Positions 1 through 7,934 of a stretch of DNA of 64,000 bases are shown here, piece after piece (position 1 is the first letter of the stretch; the number at the start of each line of letters is the position of its first letter). This DNA comes from CAVPDA01 sp963702495. GTDB taxonomy: Bacteria; Pseudomonadota; Gammaproteobacteria; Burkholderiales; Rhodocyclaceae. The notes under the pieces are model-generated. The model did no database searches. It worked only from the letters and a program-made list of their open reading frames with translations, and was not told where the DNA came from. The stretch covers positions 1 through 64,000 of the forward strand of contig CAVPDA010000019.1 of assembly GCA_963702495.1 (NCBI GenBank), written 5' to 3'. A program made the translations under genes and the position numbers.

Positions 1-109
1 GCCGGGAGCGGCCCCTAGCCCGAACGCGCGTTTACGCCACAAAGGAGTCATCGCCCCTCGCCGAAAGCAGCCGGTCCATCTACTGAATTCATTGGCGTGC
101 ACCGCTCGT

Positions 110-345
110 GGCGGTTGGGTTGAGGCCAGCGATACACCAATTCCACACTGATCCTGCAGAAGACCTCATCCAGGTGCCAGATATCCCCGCAACGGCCCCG
201 AGCCTGCCGAATCCGCCGCGCATGCCCGGCACCGAGCTTCAAACACCGCAGCCGGAGCGCCTCATAGGAAACCTCGATTCCACGATCGAGCGTCCGCTCC
301 TGGACATCGGGATGGTTGAGACAGAAGTGGAATTACACCCCTACG
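110..345 (-). pseudogene. IS6-family transposase remnant
   Basis: Read on the minus strand this stretch keeps an open IS6 (IS26-like) signature: DRGIEVSYE, then ARRIRQARGR, then GDIWHLDEVF, which carries the first catalytic Asp in WHLDE, followed by a degraded YRW strand. The second Asp and the Glu are missing and no proper start or stop frames it. It is therefore the N-terminal third of a dead transposase. The call rests on motif order only. Confidence 0.6.
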
Positions 346-507
346 CAGTGCGCGCTGGTTTCCCTTGGGAAGCGATATCCAGAGTAGCTTGGGGCGGGCG
401 AGGTATCCATGCTCCCATCGAGCACGTCCGCTCCGATCTTGACATTACCTTCCCACCCGCGGAGAGCCGGTCCTCTTGCACGGCCCACTAAATTACCGGG
501 GTTACCC

Positions 508-959
508 TCAGAGCTGGCTGTCGTGCGCGCTCCATGTCGGCTTCACGGAGCCCACTGGGTTTGGTCCGTGCTGGCGCAGCCAATTCGCGTAGCGCCGGTC
601 ATGGCGGGCGATATGCGCATGCATCCACACAGCCAGTCGCTCATGCGGGGGGCGTCGCGCGGCGCTTCGGCACCCGCGGCTTCCTCGACGATGGCCTGGC
701 GCAATTGCGCCAGCTCCGCGAGCAGCCGCTCATGGTCCTGCCTGTGAACGACCCAGTCGGGGTAACCTCGCTCGCGCATTTCGACCTGCTCGTTCTCGAA
801 GTGGCTGCGTGCCAGATGCACCAGCACATCGACTGCATACAGAGATTCTTCCGTGGGGCGCGCTTCGCGCAGGCGCTTGGCACCCTCTTGCGCCCAGTCC
901 AGCACGGCGCGGTGTTCGCTATCCATCAACGCATGGTCGGTGTTGGGGGGTGGGGTCAT
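508..959 (-). pseudogene. hemerythrin-like protein, frameshifted
   Basis: The ATG at 959 follows a strong AGGAGG ribosome site. The first part carries hemerythrin iron-ligand motifs (EHRAVLDW, HFENEQVEM, HRQDHERL). In that frame the C-terminus is nonsense, but the neighbouring frame gives WMHAHIARHDRRYANWL, the expected last helix with the final His and Asp ligands, ending at the stop at 508. The switch lies in a run of six G on the plus strand near 646; one added base would restore about 150 residues. It could be a real mutation, phase variation or a sequencing error. Bacterial hemerythrins bind O2 or NO at a di-iron site. It is the last gene of a minus-strand run of small genes. Confidence 0.7.
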
Positions 960-1083
960 GACTCCTCCTGGGAAATAGCAATTATTGTTTGTGGCCGTAT
1001 CTTGCGGCTTTGTGCGGCACAGTGCGATTTGAATGCCGCGGGAGAGCACGTAGCGTGTTCCGATGGGCGGCACGTCGGGCGTG

Positions 1084-1428
1084 CTATTCCAGGCTACCCG
1101 CCGATTGAGCGTGATCAAACTCCCAGTGCCGCCACGTTGCCGCAACATCGCGGTCTCGTGCCCGTCGATAGTCCGCCGCTGTGACGATGTCCGCCAGTTG
1201 CCCCAGGCGGGACACGTCTTCGCTGTGCAAACCTGCTGACCGGCGATCCGTCTTACCGATCATCTCCTTTGCGTATCGCAGCAGGCGTTGATTTCTGAGG
1301 GTCGTGAGGGCTCGGCCGCTCTCGTCCTCGACGTAGAAGTTGCGACCGAAGACCTCTTCGATCAGCGAGCATCCGCGATCGAAGACATCATCGATCGGCA
1401 CAAACTCATGCAGGCGTATGGTCATCAT
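1084..1428 (-). CDS. conserved-looking hypothetical protein, 114 aa
   Basis: I do not recognise the family. The start is well supported: ATGATG at 1428/1425 preceded by TTGGAGGAAT. The protein is soluble with no membrane span or signal peptide. It begins MMTIRLHEFVPIDDVFDRG and contains a FYVEDESGRALTTLR segment. It lies between a 55-aa gene upstream and the hemerythrin gene downstream in the same orientation, and may share a transcript with the latter. No catalytic motif is visible. Confidence 0.6.
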   Translation of the reverse strand: MMTIRLHEFVPIDDVFDRGCSLIEEVFGRNFYVEDESGRALTTLRNQRLLRYAKEMIGKTDRRSAGLHSEDVSRLGQLADIVTAADYRRARDRDVAATWRHWEFDHAQSAGSLE

Positions 1429-1507
1429 GCGATTCCTCCAATATGTGTCCCCCGATCATCCGCAACGATTGTAGCGTGGCGAAGACAGGGTCGTATCCCG
1501 ACGCAGG

Positions 1508-1542
1508 GAGCCGAGCGCGCGCAGCCGTCAGCCGCTCGGCTC
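1508..1542 (-). terminator. hairpin downstream of the 55-aa gene
   Basis: A perfect 10-bp inverted repeat, GAGCCGAGCG and CGCTCGGCTC, with a 15-nt loop lies immediately after the stop of the minus-strand 55-aa gene. There is no U-run, so it could be a weak terminator or an RNA-stabilising hairpin. Confidence 0.45.
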
Positions 1543-1543
1543 C

Positions 1544-1711
1544 TCAGTTGTATCCCAACTCGGCCGTAGTGCCGATCTCCGCGTCGGCGTCCAGATCGCT
1601 CGGTGCTTGCGTGGCAAAGACCTGGCTTGTTGCAGGCGTCCCAGGGACGCTTCGATGGTGGCTACCCTGTTCTAGGGTGCGCCCGATGCTTTCAATCTCG
1701 TCGTAGATCAT
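1544..1711 (-). CDS. small hypothetical protein, 55 aa
   Basis: The ATG at 1711 is preceded by TTTGGAGGCTCA, an excellent ribosome site, and the reading frame runs to a stop at 1544 directly before a 10-bp-stem hairpin. The product starts MIYDEIESIGRTLEQG and ends DADAEIGTTAELGYN. It is acidic and soluble with no recognised domain. Function unknown. It lies in a minus-strand run of small genes that share strong GGAGG-type sites, which argues these are real genes. Confidence 0.5.
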   Translation of the reverse strand: MIYDEIESIGRTLEQGSHHRSVPGTPATSQVFATQAPSDLDADAEIGTTAELGYN

Positions 1712-1941
1712 TGAGCCTCCAAAGGCGTGAATTCGGTGTGCTTGCGGCGCGGGTGGTCCGAAGGGGCTCGGATTATGCCCGAGGGGTTCGCGTACGACGG
1801 CCCTTCGATCGTCTTCAATACCATTCCGGGGCCCTCATCCGCGGGCGGGGGCCGGTCTGTTGTGACGTGGATCGAGCGCCCGCTTCGGCTCCTCCGATCC
1901 GGCAGTAGCGCGATCTCCGCCGATGCGATGGCATAAAGGTT

Positions 1942-2076
1942 TCAGCCCGCTCGGCAATCGAGCGTTTCTTCGTCGTCCGCCTTGAGACTGGGCGAAGCCA
2001 GGATCACTGCTGCCGTTGCAATGTAGAGCCCCAACCCGGCGAAGAGGCCTGAGTTTGCGTTGATAAGTGCGAGCAT
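1942..2076 (-). CDS. small single-span membrane protein, 44 aa
   Basis: The ATG at 2076 follows GATGGAGGATGTAACC, giving a GGAGG site at good spacing. The product starts MLALINANSGLFAGLGLYIA, continues with TAAVILASPS and ends with a short charged tail (KADDEETLDCRAG). This predicts one transmembrane helix with the acidic C-terminus on one side. Small proteins of this shape often act as subunits or regulators of membrane complexes, but nothing here identifies a partner. It lies between the 61-aa and 55-aa genes. Confidence 0.5.
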   Translation of the reverse strand: MLALINANSGLFAGLGLYIATAAVILASPSLKADDEETLDCRAG

Positions 2077-2287
2077 GGTTACATCCTCCATCTAATGAGC
2101 TGAATGTCACCCGGTCAGCGATACGCCGCCCTTTACTGGCGATCAGTGGATACACGGGTGGGTTGAAACTAAGGCGTGGTTGGCGCGCTTTCCGGCACGA
2201 ACCCGGCAATCCACCCAACGTGCCTTGTGTGGCGTACCTGGATGTGTCAGCGTGCTCCGAAACTCGGCGGCTGACAGGTGGCCTGCG

Positions 2288-2473
2288 CTACTGTGGGCGT
2301 GAAACCTGGCGCTGGATGATTGGCGCGATTGCGGCGCTGCCTGCGGGCATTCGCATTTGCGCGCCGACGCACTGGGCCGCGATCAGGTCGGGAAGGCTGA
2401 AATGTGCAGCGACGACGCGGAGGGTGTCCGTGTCCAGTTCGCTGAAGGCGATGCAATCCTGCAGTGTGATCAT
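2288..2473 (-). CDS. small conserved protein (LxLQDCIAFSxL type), 61 aa
   Basis: The chosen ATG at 2473 gives MITLQDCIAFSELDTD, which matches the N-terminus of a small uncharacterised proteobacterial family that I remember as starting with a TLQDCIA(F/L)S motif. A GGAG site lies upstream (AGATGGAGAACAAT). The usual family has a longer C-terminal helix; here the frame ends early with RQVSRPQ, so it may be truncated. Function unknown. It is the first gene of the minus-strand small-gene run. Confidence 0.5.
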   Translation of the reverse strand: MITLQDCIAFSELDTDTLRVVAAHFSLPDLIAAQCVGAQMRMPAGSAAIAPIIQRQVSRPQ

Positions 2474-2485
2474 ATTGTTCTCCAT

Positions 2486-3115
2486 CTGTTGAATGGGTCC
2501 GTCGCGCGCCCACGCAGAGAGTTTTTGGCCCTCGGGGCGTCAGTTCAAATGCCTTCATCATCGATGAGGCTGCACGCAACGACGGCGCACTATACACCAT
2601 CCGTGTTACTGGGCCATTTCACGCCCAGATACCCGAACCGAACGGGTTGAATATTCACCACAGTCGAAAATAATCGATCTTCGCGACTGCAATTGGTTCC
2701 CACTCGAGTCTTGATTGCTCGCTGATCGACTTGGATCTTCACGCGCGCAGAGATCCCGTGAAGACAAAAGAGACTGATGCCGCCCAGTACTGCGGCTCGC
2801 CGAGTGGATCCAGAATGACCGTCCGCTTGAAAAGATCATCGCCGATAGGGAGGCCGTTGCCCTCCGGATCACGACCCGCATGCTCAAGCAACGCCCGAAA
2901 GCAACTGCGAAACATTGAGCAGGGGTAAGGTGTGGCGCGGTGTTACGTGCGAGAAGTGCGGAAAATGCACCGGCCGTTCAGGGGATTGAGTGCCGTCCAG
3001 TAGTCGGATGCCGCGCGCTTCGGTCCGTAGCCGCACCACGCCGGCACACCTTCAACCCCCATTGCCAGCAGCGATCATTCAGAGGTGTTTACCGTTTGAC
3101 GCCGCTTCACTTGCG
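2486..3115. other. intergenic region, no supported gene
   Basis: About 630 bp without a convincing gene. A TATAGT box on the minus strand near 2590 could be a -10 for the small-gene run, but no matching -35 is clear. A plus-strand frame near 2780-2925 reads VLRLAEWIQND and ends at a stop, but has no start or ribosome site, so it is at most a gene remnant. Confidence 0.4.
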
Positions 3116-3793
3116 TCACGCCGGCTCGTGGATTCCAAGGAACCGTGCGGTATTTTCCGGCTTGGTATGGCCCAGGAGTTGCTGCACGGCTTCGAGGTCC
3201 CGGGTTCTCCGGTACATCAGCGCTGGTTTCGTTCGACGCAGTGACTGTGTGCCATAGGCGCCCGGGTCGAGACCGATCAGGCTCACCCACGAAGCCACAT
3301 CCCGGGCGTACTGCCGTATCGATAGATGGGGGGATGCGCTCAACCGGCTGGGAAACAAGTAGTCGTCTGGCTTGAGCCCTTCCTTTGCGATCCACGCGGC
3401 GATCGAGTCTCGCGTCTCATCCGAGATCTCGAATTGAACGGGGCGGTTCTGACTCTGCCCGATCGTCACGTGTGATGCGATGTGGCGCCCCTTGGAAACA
3501 TCCCGAACGCGAAGCTCAACGAGGTCGCATGCGCGCAGGTTGCTGTCGATAGCCAGGCTGAACAGAACGAAGTCCCGCATTCTCTGGGCCGACCTCAGAC
3601 GATGACGGATCGCGCGGACTTCCTTCAAACTCAACGCCAACTTCTGGCCAAGCAGTTTGCCCTTGTTCCACGGAACCGTCCGGCCCCCCGACTTCTTTCT
3701 GCGATTCAATTCAGACTCCTTGTTGCAAGCAAGAGCGCTGATTATCGCCGCTTTCGCCCGCTCCGGAACCTGGGGCGAATCGCTGTTGATCAA
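3116..3793 (-). CDS. tyrosine recombinase/phage integrase with degraded active site
   Basis: A 225-aa protein of the short tyrosine-recombinase family: RMRDFVLFSLAIDSNLRACD carries the first catalytic Arg, QSLRRTK the second Arg, and LLGHTKPENTARFLGI the C-terminal box. Family members normally read HSLRR and RYLGI. Here the His of HxxR is Gln and the nucleophilic Tyr is Phe (codon TTC on the minus strand). If the alignment is right, the protein can bind DNA but not cleave it. It also ends a few residues early after LGIHEPA. No partner genes are nearby except a TniQ-like fragment. Confidence 0.8.
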   Translation of the reverse strand: MINSDSPQVPERAKAAIISALACNKESELNRRKKSGGRTVPWNKGKLLGQKLALSLKEVRAIRHRLRSAQRMRDFVLFSLAIDSNLRACDLVELRVRDVSKGRHIASHVTIGQSQNRPVQFEISDETRDSIAAWIAKEGLKPDDYLFPSRLSASPHLSIRQYARDVASWVSLIGLDPGAYGTQSLRRTKPALMYRRTRDLEAVQQLLGHTKPENTARFLGIHEPA

Positions 3794-3951
3794 CCGGACC
3801 GCACCCGCGGCGCGAATCGGCGGCCGAAAGAAGCGATTCAGGCGCGGTCGAATGGCCGGCGAGCTGCGCAGACCGAATCGCGGTCGAGGCGACCGATTCC
3901 CCGCGCCTGGCCGGCTACGATCAGACGACGTTTCCGCGCGCGAGCGAGTGA

Positions 3952-4257
3952 AGCTTCACGCGCTTCTATCTGCCACGGGCGGTCGAGGCCGGCTACCGGC
4001 TCGTCGATGCTGCGCCGTATCTGTGGGAAACGTTCGAGTCGATCCACAATAAGGCGGGATTCGCCACTACCCTTGAGATTCCGATGGAGTCCTTTACCCG
4101 GGCGGTGGAGATCGTGCTCAAAGAAGGCATGGTGCTCGATGCGCGCGGCGCTCGCCCGCCGGCGCCGCTGTGGGTGCGCGCGGTACGCGATTCCGGTTAC
4201 GTGCAAACGCGCGTGGCTACCAGCCGCATCGTCTCGGAACTGCCCGATGCGGCGTGA
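3952..4257 (+). pseudogene. unknown gene fragment upstream of tniQ-like gene
   Basis: An open frame without a start codon reads SFTRFYLPRAVEAGYRLVDA and continues to a TGA at 4255. It overlaps the start of the TniQ-like gene by 11 bp, the arrangement expected for two coupled genes. An in-frame stop at 3949 separates it from a further open stretch (GYDQTTFPRASE), so the gene is probably broken. I do not recognise the family. Confidence 0.35.
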
Positions 4258-4792
4258 TCTCCCGGATACCGCGCTTACGGCGACATTGCCGATCCTGCTA
4301 TTCGATGAGCGCCGCCTGACGCCTTCGTTCGGTTATGTGTTCCATCGCAAATGGGTCGATCCCGGCGAGTCGATCGTCTCCATTCTGTGGAAGTTCGCCA
4401 GGATGAATGCGCTTGCCGGCCACGTGCTCGCCACGCAGGTGGCAACACACCCTGTCGATCCTTACGAGGGCATCGAGCCCAGACGTGAGCTGGTCGATGT
4501 GCACCGGCTTCGTCAGGCGTTGGGCCTGCCGCTCAGGGTGCTGCGTGCGGCGCTGCTTCCGCCGCAACGATATCGGATCACCAGCCCGTATTTGCGTTTC
4601 TGTACGAAGTGCCTGCGACGCGGCTATCACGGCGTCCTTCATCAACTGGAGTTGCTCCAGCAATGCCCGTTGCATGGCGGCTGGTTGCAGACGGACTGCC
4701 GGCGCTGCGGTCAGCCCACACCCTTTCGCCTCAATGCGCGTTTGCTGGATGCGCCGTTTCGCTGCGGGAATTGCCGTGCTTATTCCAAGTAG
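4247..4792 (+). pseudogene. TniQ-like protein, truncated by IS630
   Basis: The ATG at 4247 starts MRRDLPDTALTATLPILLFD. The body has the TniQ layout: an N-terminal TPSFGYVF segment, a central LRQALGLPLRVLRAALL helix pair, then zinc-knuckle pairs CTKC, CPLHGG, CRRC and CGNC. TniQ/TnsD proteins select target sites for Tn7-like and Tn5053-like elements. At 181 aa it is shorter than usual, and its TAG stop spans the junction with the IS630 copy (TA at 4790-4791 plus the first G of the element), so the C-terminus was removed by insertion. No TniA, TniB or TnsC gene is present. Confidence 0.6.
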
Positions 4793-5916
4793 CGATCAAG
4801 ATGAGACGAATTGTGGCATGCTCCCGGACGTTAACAACAGCGGGGGCACAGTATGGCAAGACCTCGGCAGGTGGACATGGGACTGGTCGCGCAAGCACAG
4901 ATGCTGGCTCTGGAAGCGGAGACGCTGGAGGACTTGCGCTGCGCGCAGGCGGTGCTTCTTCCGGCGCTACTCGATGCAACCCTGGAGCAAACCGCTGCGC
5001 TAATGGGCGTGGGGCGCTCCACAGTGGCCAGGTACCAAGCGCGGTTGCGCAAACGGCTGGAGCAGCCCGCCCAGCCGCCGCCAAAATGGGGCGGTCGGCG
5101 CCGGGCCTCGATGAGCGAGGAAGAGGAGCGCAGCTTTTTGGCCCCGTGGGCGAAGTTATCCGAAGAGGGCGGGATGCTGGTGGTGTCGCCGCTGCGTGCG
5201 GCGCTGTCGCAGCGACTCGGACGCCCGGTGGCGGCCTCGGTCGTGTACCGCCTGCTGGCACGCCACGGTTGGCGCAAGGTGGCGCCCGACACTCGGCATC
5301 CCAAGAGCGACCCCGCAGTGCAAGAGGAGTGGAAAAAAAACTGCCCGAAACATTGGCGACCTTGCTGAAACCGCAAGACGTTCGCGCTCGCAAGGTGCGC
5401 CTGATGTTCCAGGACGAAGCGCGTTTCGGGCGCATGGTGCGCATTCGCTGCTGCTGGGCGCCAACCCCGCAGCGCCCGGTGGTGTGCAACGGTTACGAGC
5501 GCGAATTCTTGTATGTCTACGGCGCGGTCAGCCCCTTGGAAGGTCGAACTGGACTGGATGATCACCCGCCAGATGAACACCGCCAACATGAGCGCTTTCC
5601 TTGCCCAGGTTCATGCCAGACATCGCAGAGACTTCATGATCATGGTCGTCGACGGGGCAAGTTCCCACGTCGCCAAGGATTTGGTCGTCCCCGAGAACAT
5701 CCGGCTGTTGCGGCTGCCGCCGTACGCGCCCGAACTCAACCCGCAAGAGCATGTGTGGGACGAACTGCGGGAGAAGGAATTTCCCAACCGCGTGTTTGCC
5801 GATCTTCAAAGCGTTCTGGCTCAACTCGAAGCCGGCTTGCCCAGACTGGCGTCGAACCGCAGGGGGCTGCGAAGCCTTACCGCGTGGCCATGGATTGTTA
5901 GTCTCAACTTGAACGC
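4792..5916 (+). mobile_element. IS630-family insertion sequence, approximate ends
   Basis: Ends are inferred from imperfect inverted repeats: GCGATCAAGATGAGACGAA at the left and, as reverse complement, GCGTTCAAGTTGAGACTAA at the right (16 of 19 match). A TA precedes the left end, as expected of IS630 elements; on the right a TA occurs four bases further out. It interrupts the TniQ-like gene. Confidence 0.65.
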
Positions 5917-5923
5917 GCATTAG
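4853..5923 (+). pseudogene. IS630-family transposase, two frameshifts
   Basis: The N-terminal part (ATG at 4853) holds a helix-turn-helix and linker. The catalytic part follows in other frames: MFQDEARFGRM (first Asp), VVDGASSH (second Asp) and LPPYAPELNPQEHVW (Glu). The first change is a -1 shift in a run of eight A (5333-5340), a plausible programmed slippage site. The second, near 5540, goes back by +1 and looks like a single inserted base (GGTCGAACTGG instead of GGCGAACTGG), which would inactivate the copy. Confidence 0.8.
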
Positions 5924-6180
5924 AATTACTATGTTTCGCAACAGCCTTCGTTCGTCAATCGACGCGAACTGCCGCTTCGGGCACGGATCGCGCTGACGCA
6001 AACACGACTGCGTCTTTCGGTGTGAGTTGCGCACAATTAGCCGTGCACTCCGTCCGTGTTAACAACTTTGCTTTCTTTACGCTGCAACTATATGACACTA
6101 CACGATAACCCCTACCGCATATCAATTAAGCGGCGCGTGTTCGACAACTTTCCTTGCCTCTTGTTCACAACTTTCCTTTC

Positions 6181-6308
6181 CACTACGCCACGGCGCGTGC
6201 CCTTGCCACCCCACACCTGCACGAGCACCGCTGCCCGAACAGATCCTCGCCTTCGTACCGCTCGTAGTAGCGCCGCGCCGCCTCCCAGCGGGCCACGCAG
6301 CGGATCAT
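6181..6308 (-). pseudogene. WGR-domain protein remnant
   Basis: From ATG at 6308 the minus strand reads MIRCVARWEAARRYYERYEG and EDLFG, then must shift frame to give VLVQVWGGKGTRRGVV. Together these resemble a WGR domain (aromatic RRYYE strand, then WGxxGT). WGR domains bind nucleic acid and are common in plasmid-type small proteins. It is broken and short. Confidence 0.4.
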
Positions 6309-6332
6309 CGCGCGGGCCGGCTCGCCTGCGTG

Positions 6333-6444
6333 CGCCCTGCCCCGCCGGCAGCGGCGCACCCTATGTCACGCCGCGCGCTGGCCCCTCTTTGCCGGTTATC
6401 GCGCATCGTCCCGGTCCCGCGCCTGCCGCTCGCGCCCACTCCAA
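6333..6444. repeat. 112-bp repeat, copy 1
   Basis: This 112-bp block recurs in the same orientation at 14801-14912 with few differences. On the minus strand it reads as the tail of a small gene followed by a spacer. In copy 1 the gene upstream is lost and a WGR remnant follows. It is a duplicated accessory segment rather than a simple repeat. Confidence 0.7.
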
Positions 6445-6798
6445 CGATTTACTGCGAAACCAAGCCGGTGAAATAATCCGAGCCGCAACAGCCGCCTTCG
6501 GCAGACGGACAAGGAGAGGAACTCCGACGGCGCGTCGGAGGGTGTGTCTCCGCCTGTCAGCCGCAGTCAATACGGGATCTCGCGCCAAGAGCCCTGAGAA
6601 ATGCTCGGAATCGCGACCCGATCACTGCCTGGGGTCAGCCGAGCGGCCCCGTTGGCCGCTCGGCCGGCCGACCCCAAGCACGAGTTGCCCCCGTGACAAG
6701 CGGAAACCGAGGCGAGACGACTCGCTTTGTCTTGGCGCAGGCGCTTGGGCACCGATAGCACCCACTGGGCAGGACGTGGCGCCTTCGAAGCTCCTGTC
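6445..6798. other. intergenic, no supported gene
   Basis: About 350 bp between the repeat block and the hydrolase gene. It holds short GC-rich inverted repeats (for example around 6634-6665, GAGCGGCC and GGCCGCTC) that could form a terminator for the minus-strand neighbour's side, but no gene. Confidence 0.3.
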
Positions 6799-7761
6799 TC
6801 ACTGACCATAGAGGCGCGCCAGAAGCCATTCGAAGGCCGCCCCGCGCTCAGGTGGGGTGGGGCGGACAACGCCTTCGCGTTGCAGGACGGCGATCAGTTT
6901 GTGAGGGGTCACGCCGGCTTCGCCGACGATCTCGACATGCCCGGCCGCGACTTCGACTTCTGTAGTCCTGGGATGGTCAGACACCGGCGGATGGCGCTGC
7001 TCGGCGAGGCTGAAGATGTAGTCGTCCTCGATGCACCCGCCGTCGTGGAACTGGCGCCGGCAGGTGTTGCGTTCATCGGTAAGGACCTTCAGATGGCCTC
7101 GCACCTGGGGCACCAGGGTGCCGGGCGAGCGGATGAATGCGGAGGCGTGGGTGATCTCGAACCAGTTGTCGCCGCTGATCAGCCAGCAGGCCAGGTCGTT
7201 CAGTCCGAGGGTGGCGACGCGCAGCGCCGGAACTGCGCACATGCGTGCGGAGGCAATGCCGGCGAAGGGTGCCGATACGGTCACCAGCTTCACATCTAGT
7301 TTTGGCGTCAGCAGCGCATCGGGTCGGTCGCCGACGAGGGCCTTGCGCGCGACCAGTCCGCCCATGCTGTGGCCGATCACCGTGATCTGCGGCGTCTGGA
7401 CCATCCCGGACAACTGATCGATCGCCCGCGTCAGTTGGCCCGAACTGCGCATCAGGCTGTCGCGATCGTCATAAGCGAAACACACCGCTTGCTGTCCATG
7501 GAAGGCAAGCACCTCCGCCAGGGCGCGAAAGCGCCCGGCCGAGCCGTTGCAGCCGTGCACCAAGATCGCAACCGGCTCGTGGGGCGACAGGCGTATGGTG
7601 CGGTCCGCTGCGTCGTTGCAGGGACCGAGGCCCGCGACCTGCACCGCCAGGGGCGCGTCGGGCAGGCGACCCGGATCCGTCATGAGACTGTGCGGAGCCG
7701 GCCCTGTCACAGCGCAGCCGGCGAGTGCGACGGCGGTTGACAGTGCGAAGAGGTGTTTCAC
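6799..7761 (-). CDS. alpha/beta-hydrolase lipoprotein (lipase/acyltransferase-like)
   Basis: A GTG at 7761 gives VKHLFALSTAVALAGC, a short lipoprotein signal ending in lipobox LAGC, so I prefer it to the upstream ATG. The mature protein has a hydrolase core: VAILVHGCNGS (oxyanion loop), TVIGHSMGGLVARKAL (nucleophilic Ser in GHSMG), and a C-terminal GHVEIVGE segment that can supply the His. About 320 aa. It is likely an outer-membrane or periplasm-facing esterase of unknown substrate. It stands alone, convergent with decayed DNA. Confidence 0.75.
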   Translation of the reverse strand: MKHLFALSTAVALAGCAVTGPAPHSLMTDPGRLPDAPLAVQVAGLGPCNDAADRTIRLSPHEPVAILVHGCNGSAGRFRALAEVLAFHGQQAVCFAYDDRDSLMRSSGQLTRAIDQLSGMVQTPQITVIGHSMGGLVARKALVGDRPDALLTPKLDVKLVTVSAPFAGIASARMCAVPALRVATLGLNDLACWLISGDNWFEITHASAFIRSPGTLVPQVRGHLKVLTDERNTCRRQFHDGGCIEDDYIFSLAEQRHPPVSDHPRTTEVEVAAGHVEIVGEAGVTPHKLIAVLQREGVVRPTPPERGAAFEWLLARLYGQ

Positions 7762-7934
7762 GTCTGCGCTCGCAACAAGTTGGTCAGAAAAACGACGAAA
7801 AGTCCGATGGCATCCGGCCCGACTCAGCAATCGGCGCATGACCGTATTGCCTGCAAACGAAGGTCAGCCCTGGGGGTACGCCAACATGCAGGAACCTTCG
7901 CCCTCGAACCTCGGTAGTGAGCGGCAATCGATAA

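Noticed and set aside
3482..4792. 436-residue plus-strand frame as one gene
   Set aside because: Only the part from 4247 has protein motifs (TniQ-like); the first part is antisense to the recombinase and low in protein character.
6056..6805. 249-residue Pro/Arg-rich plus-strand frame
   Set aside because: Composition is that of random GC-rich DNA; minus strand shows a WGR remnant and repeat instead.
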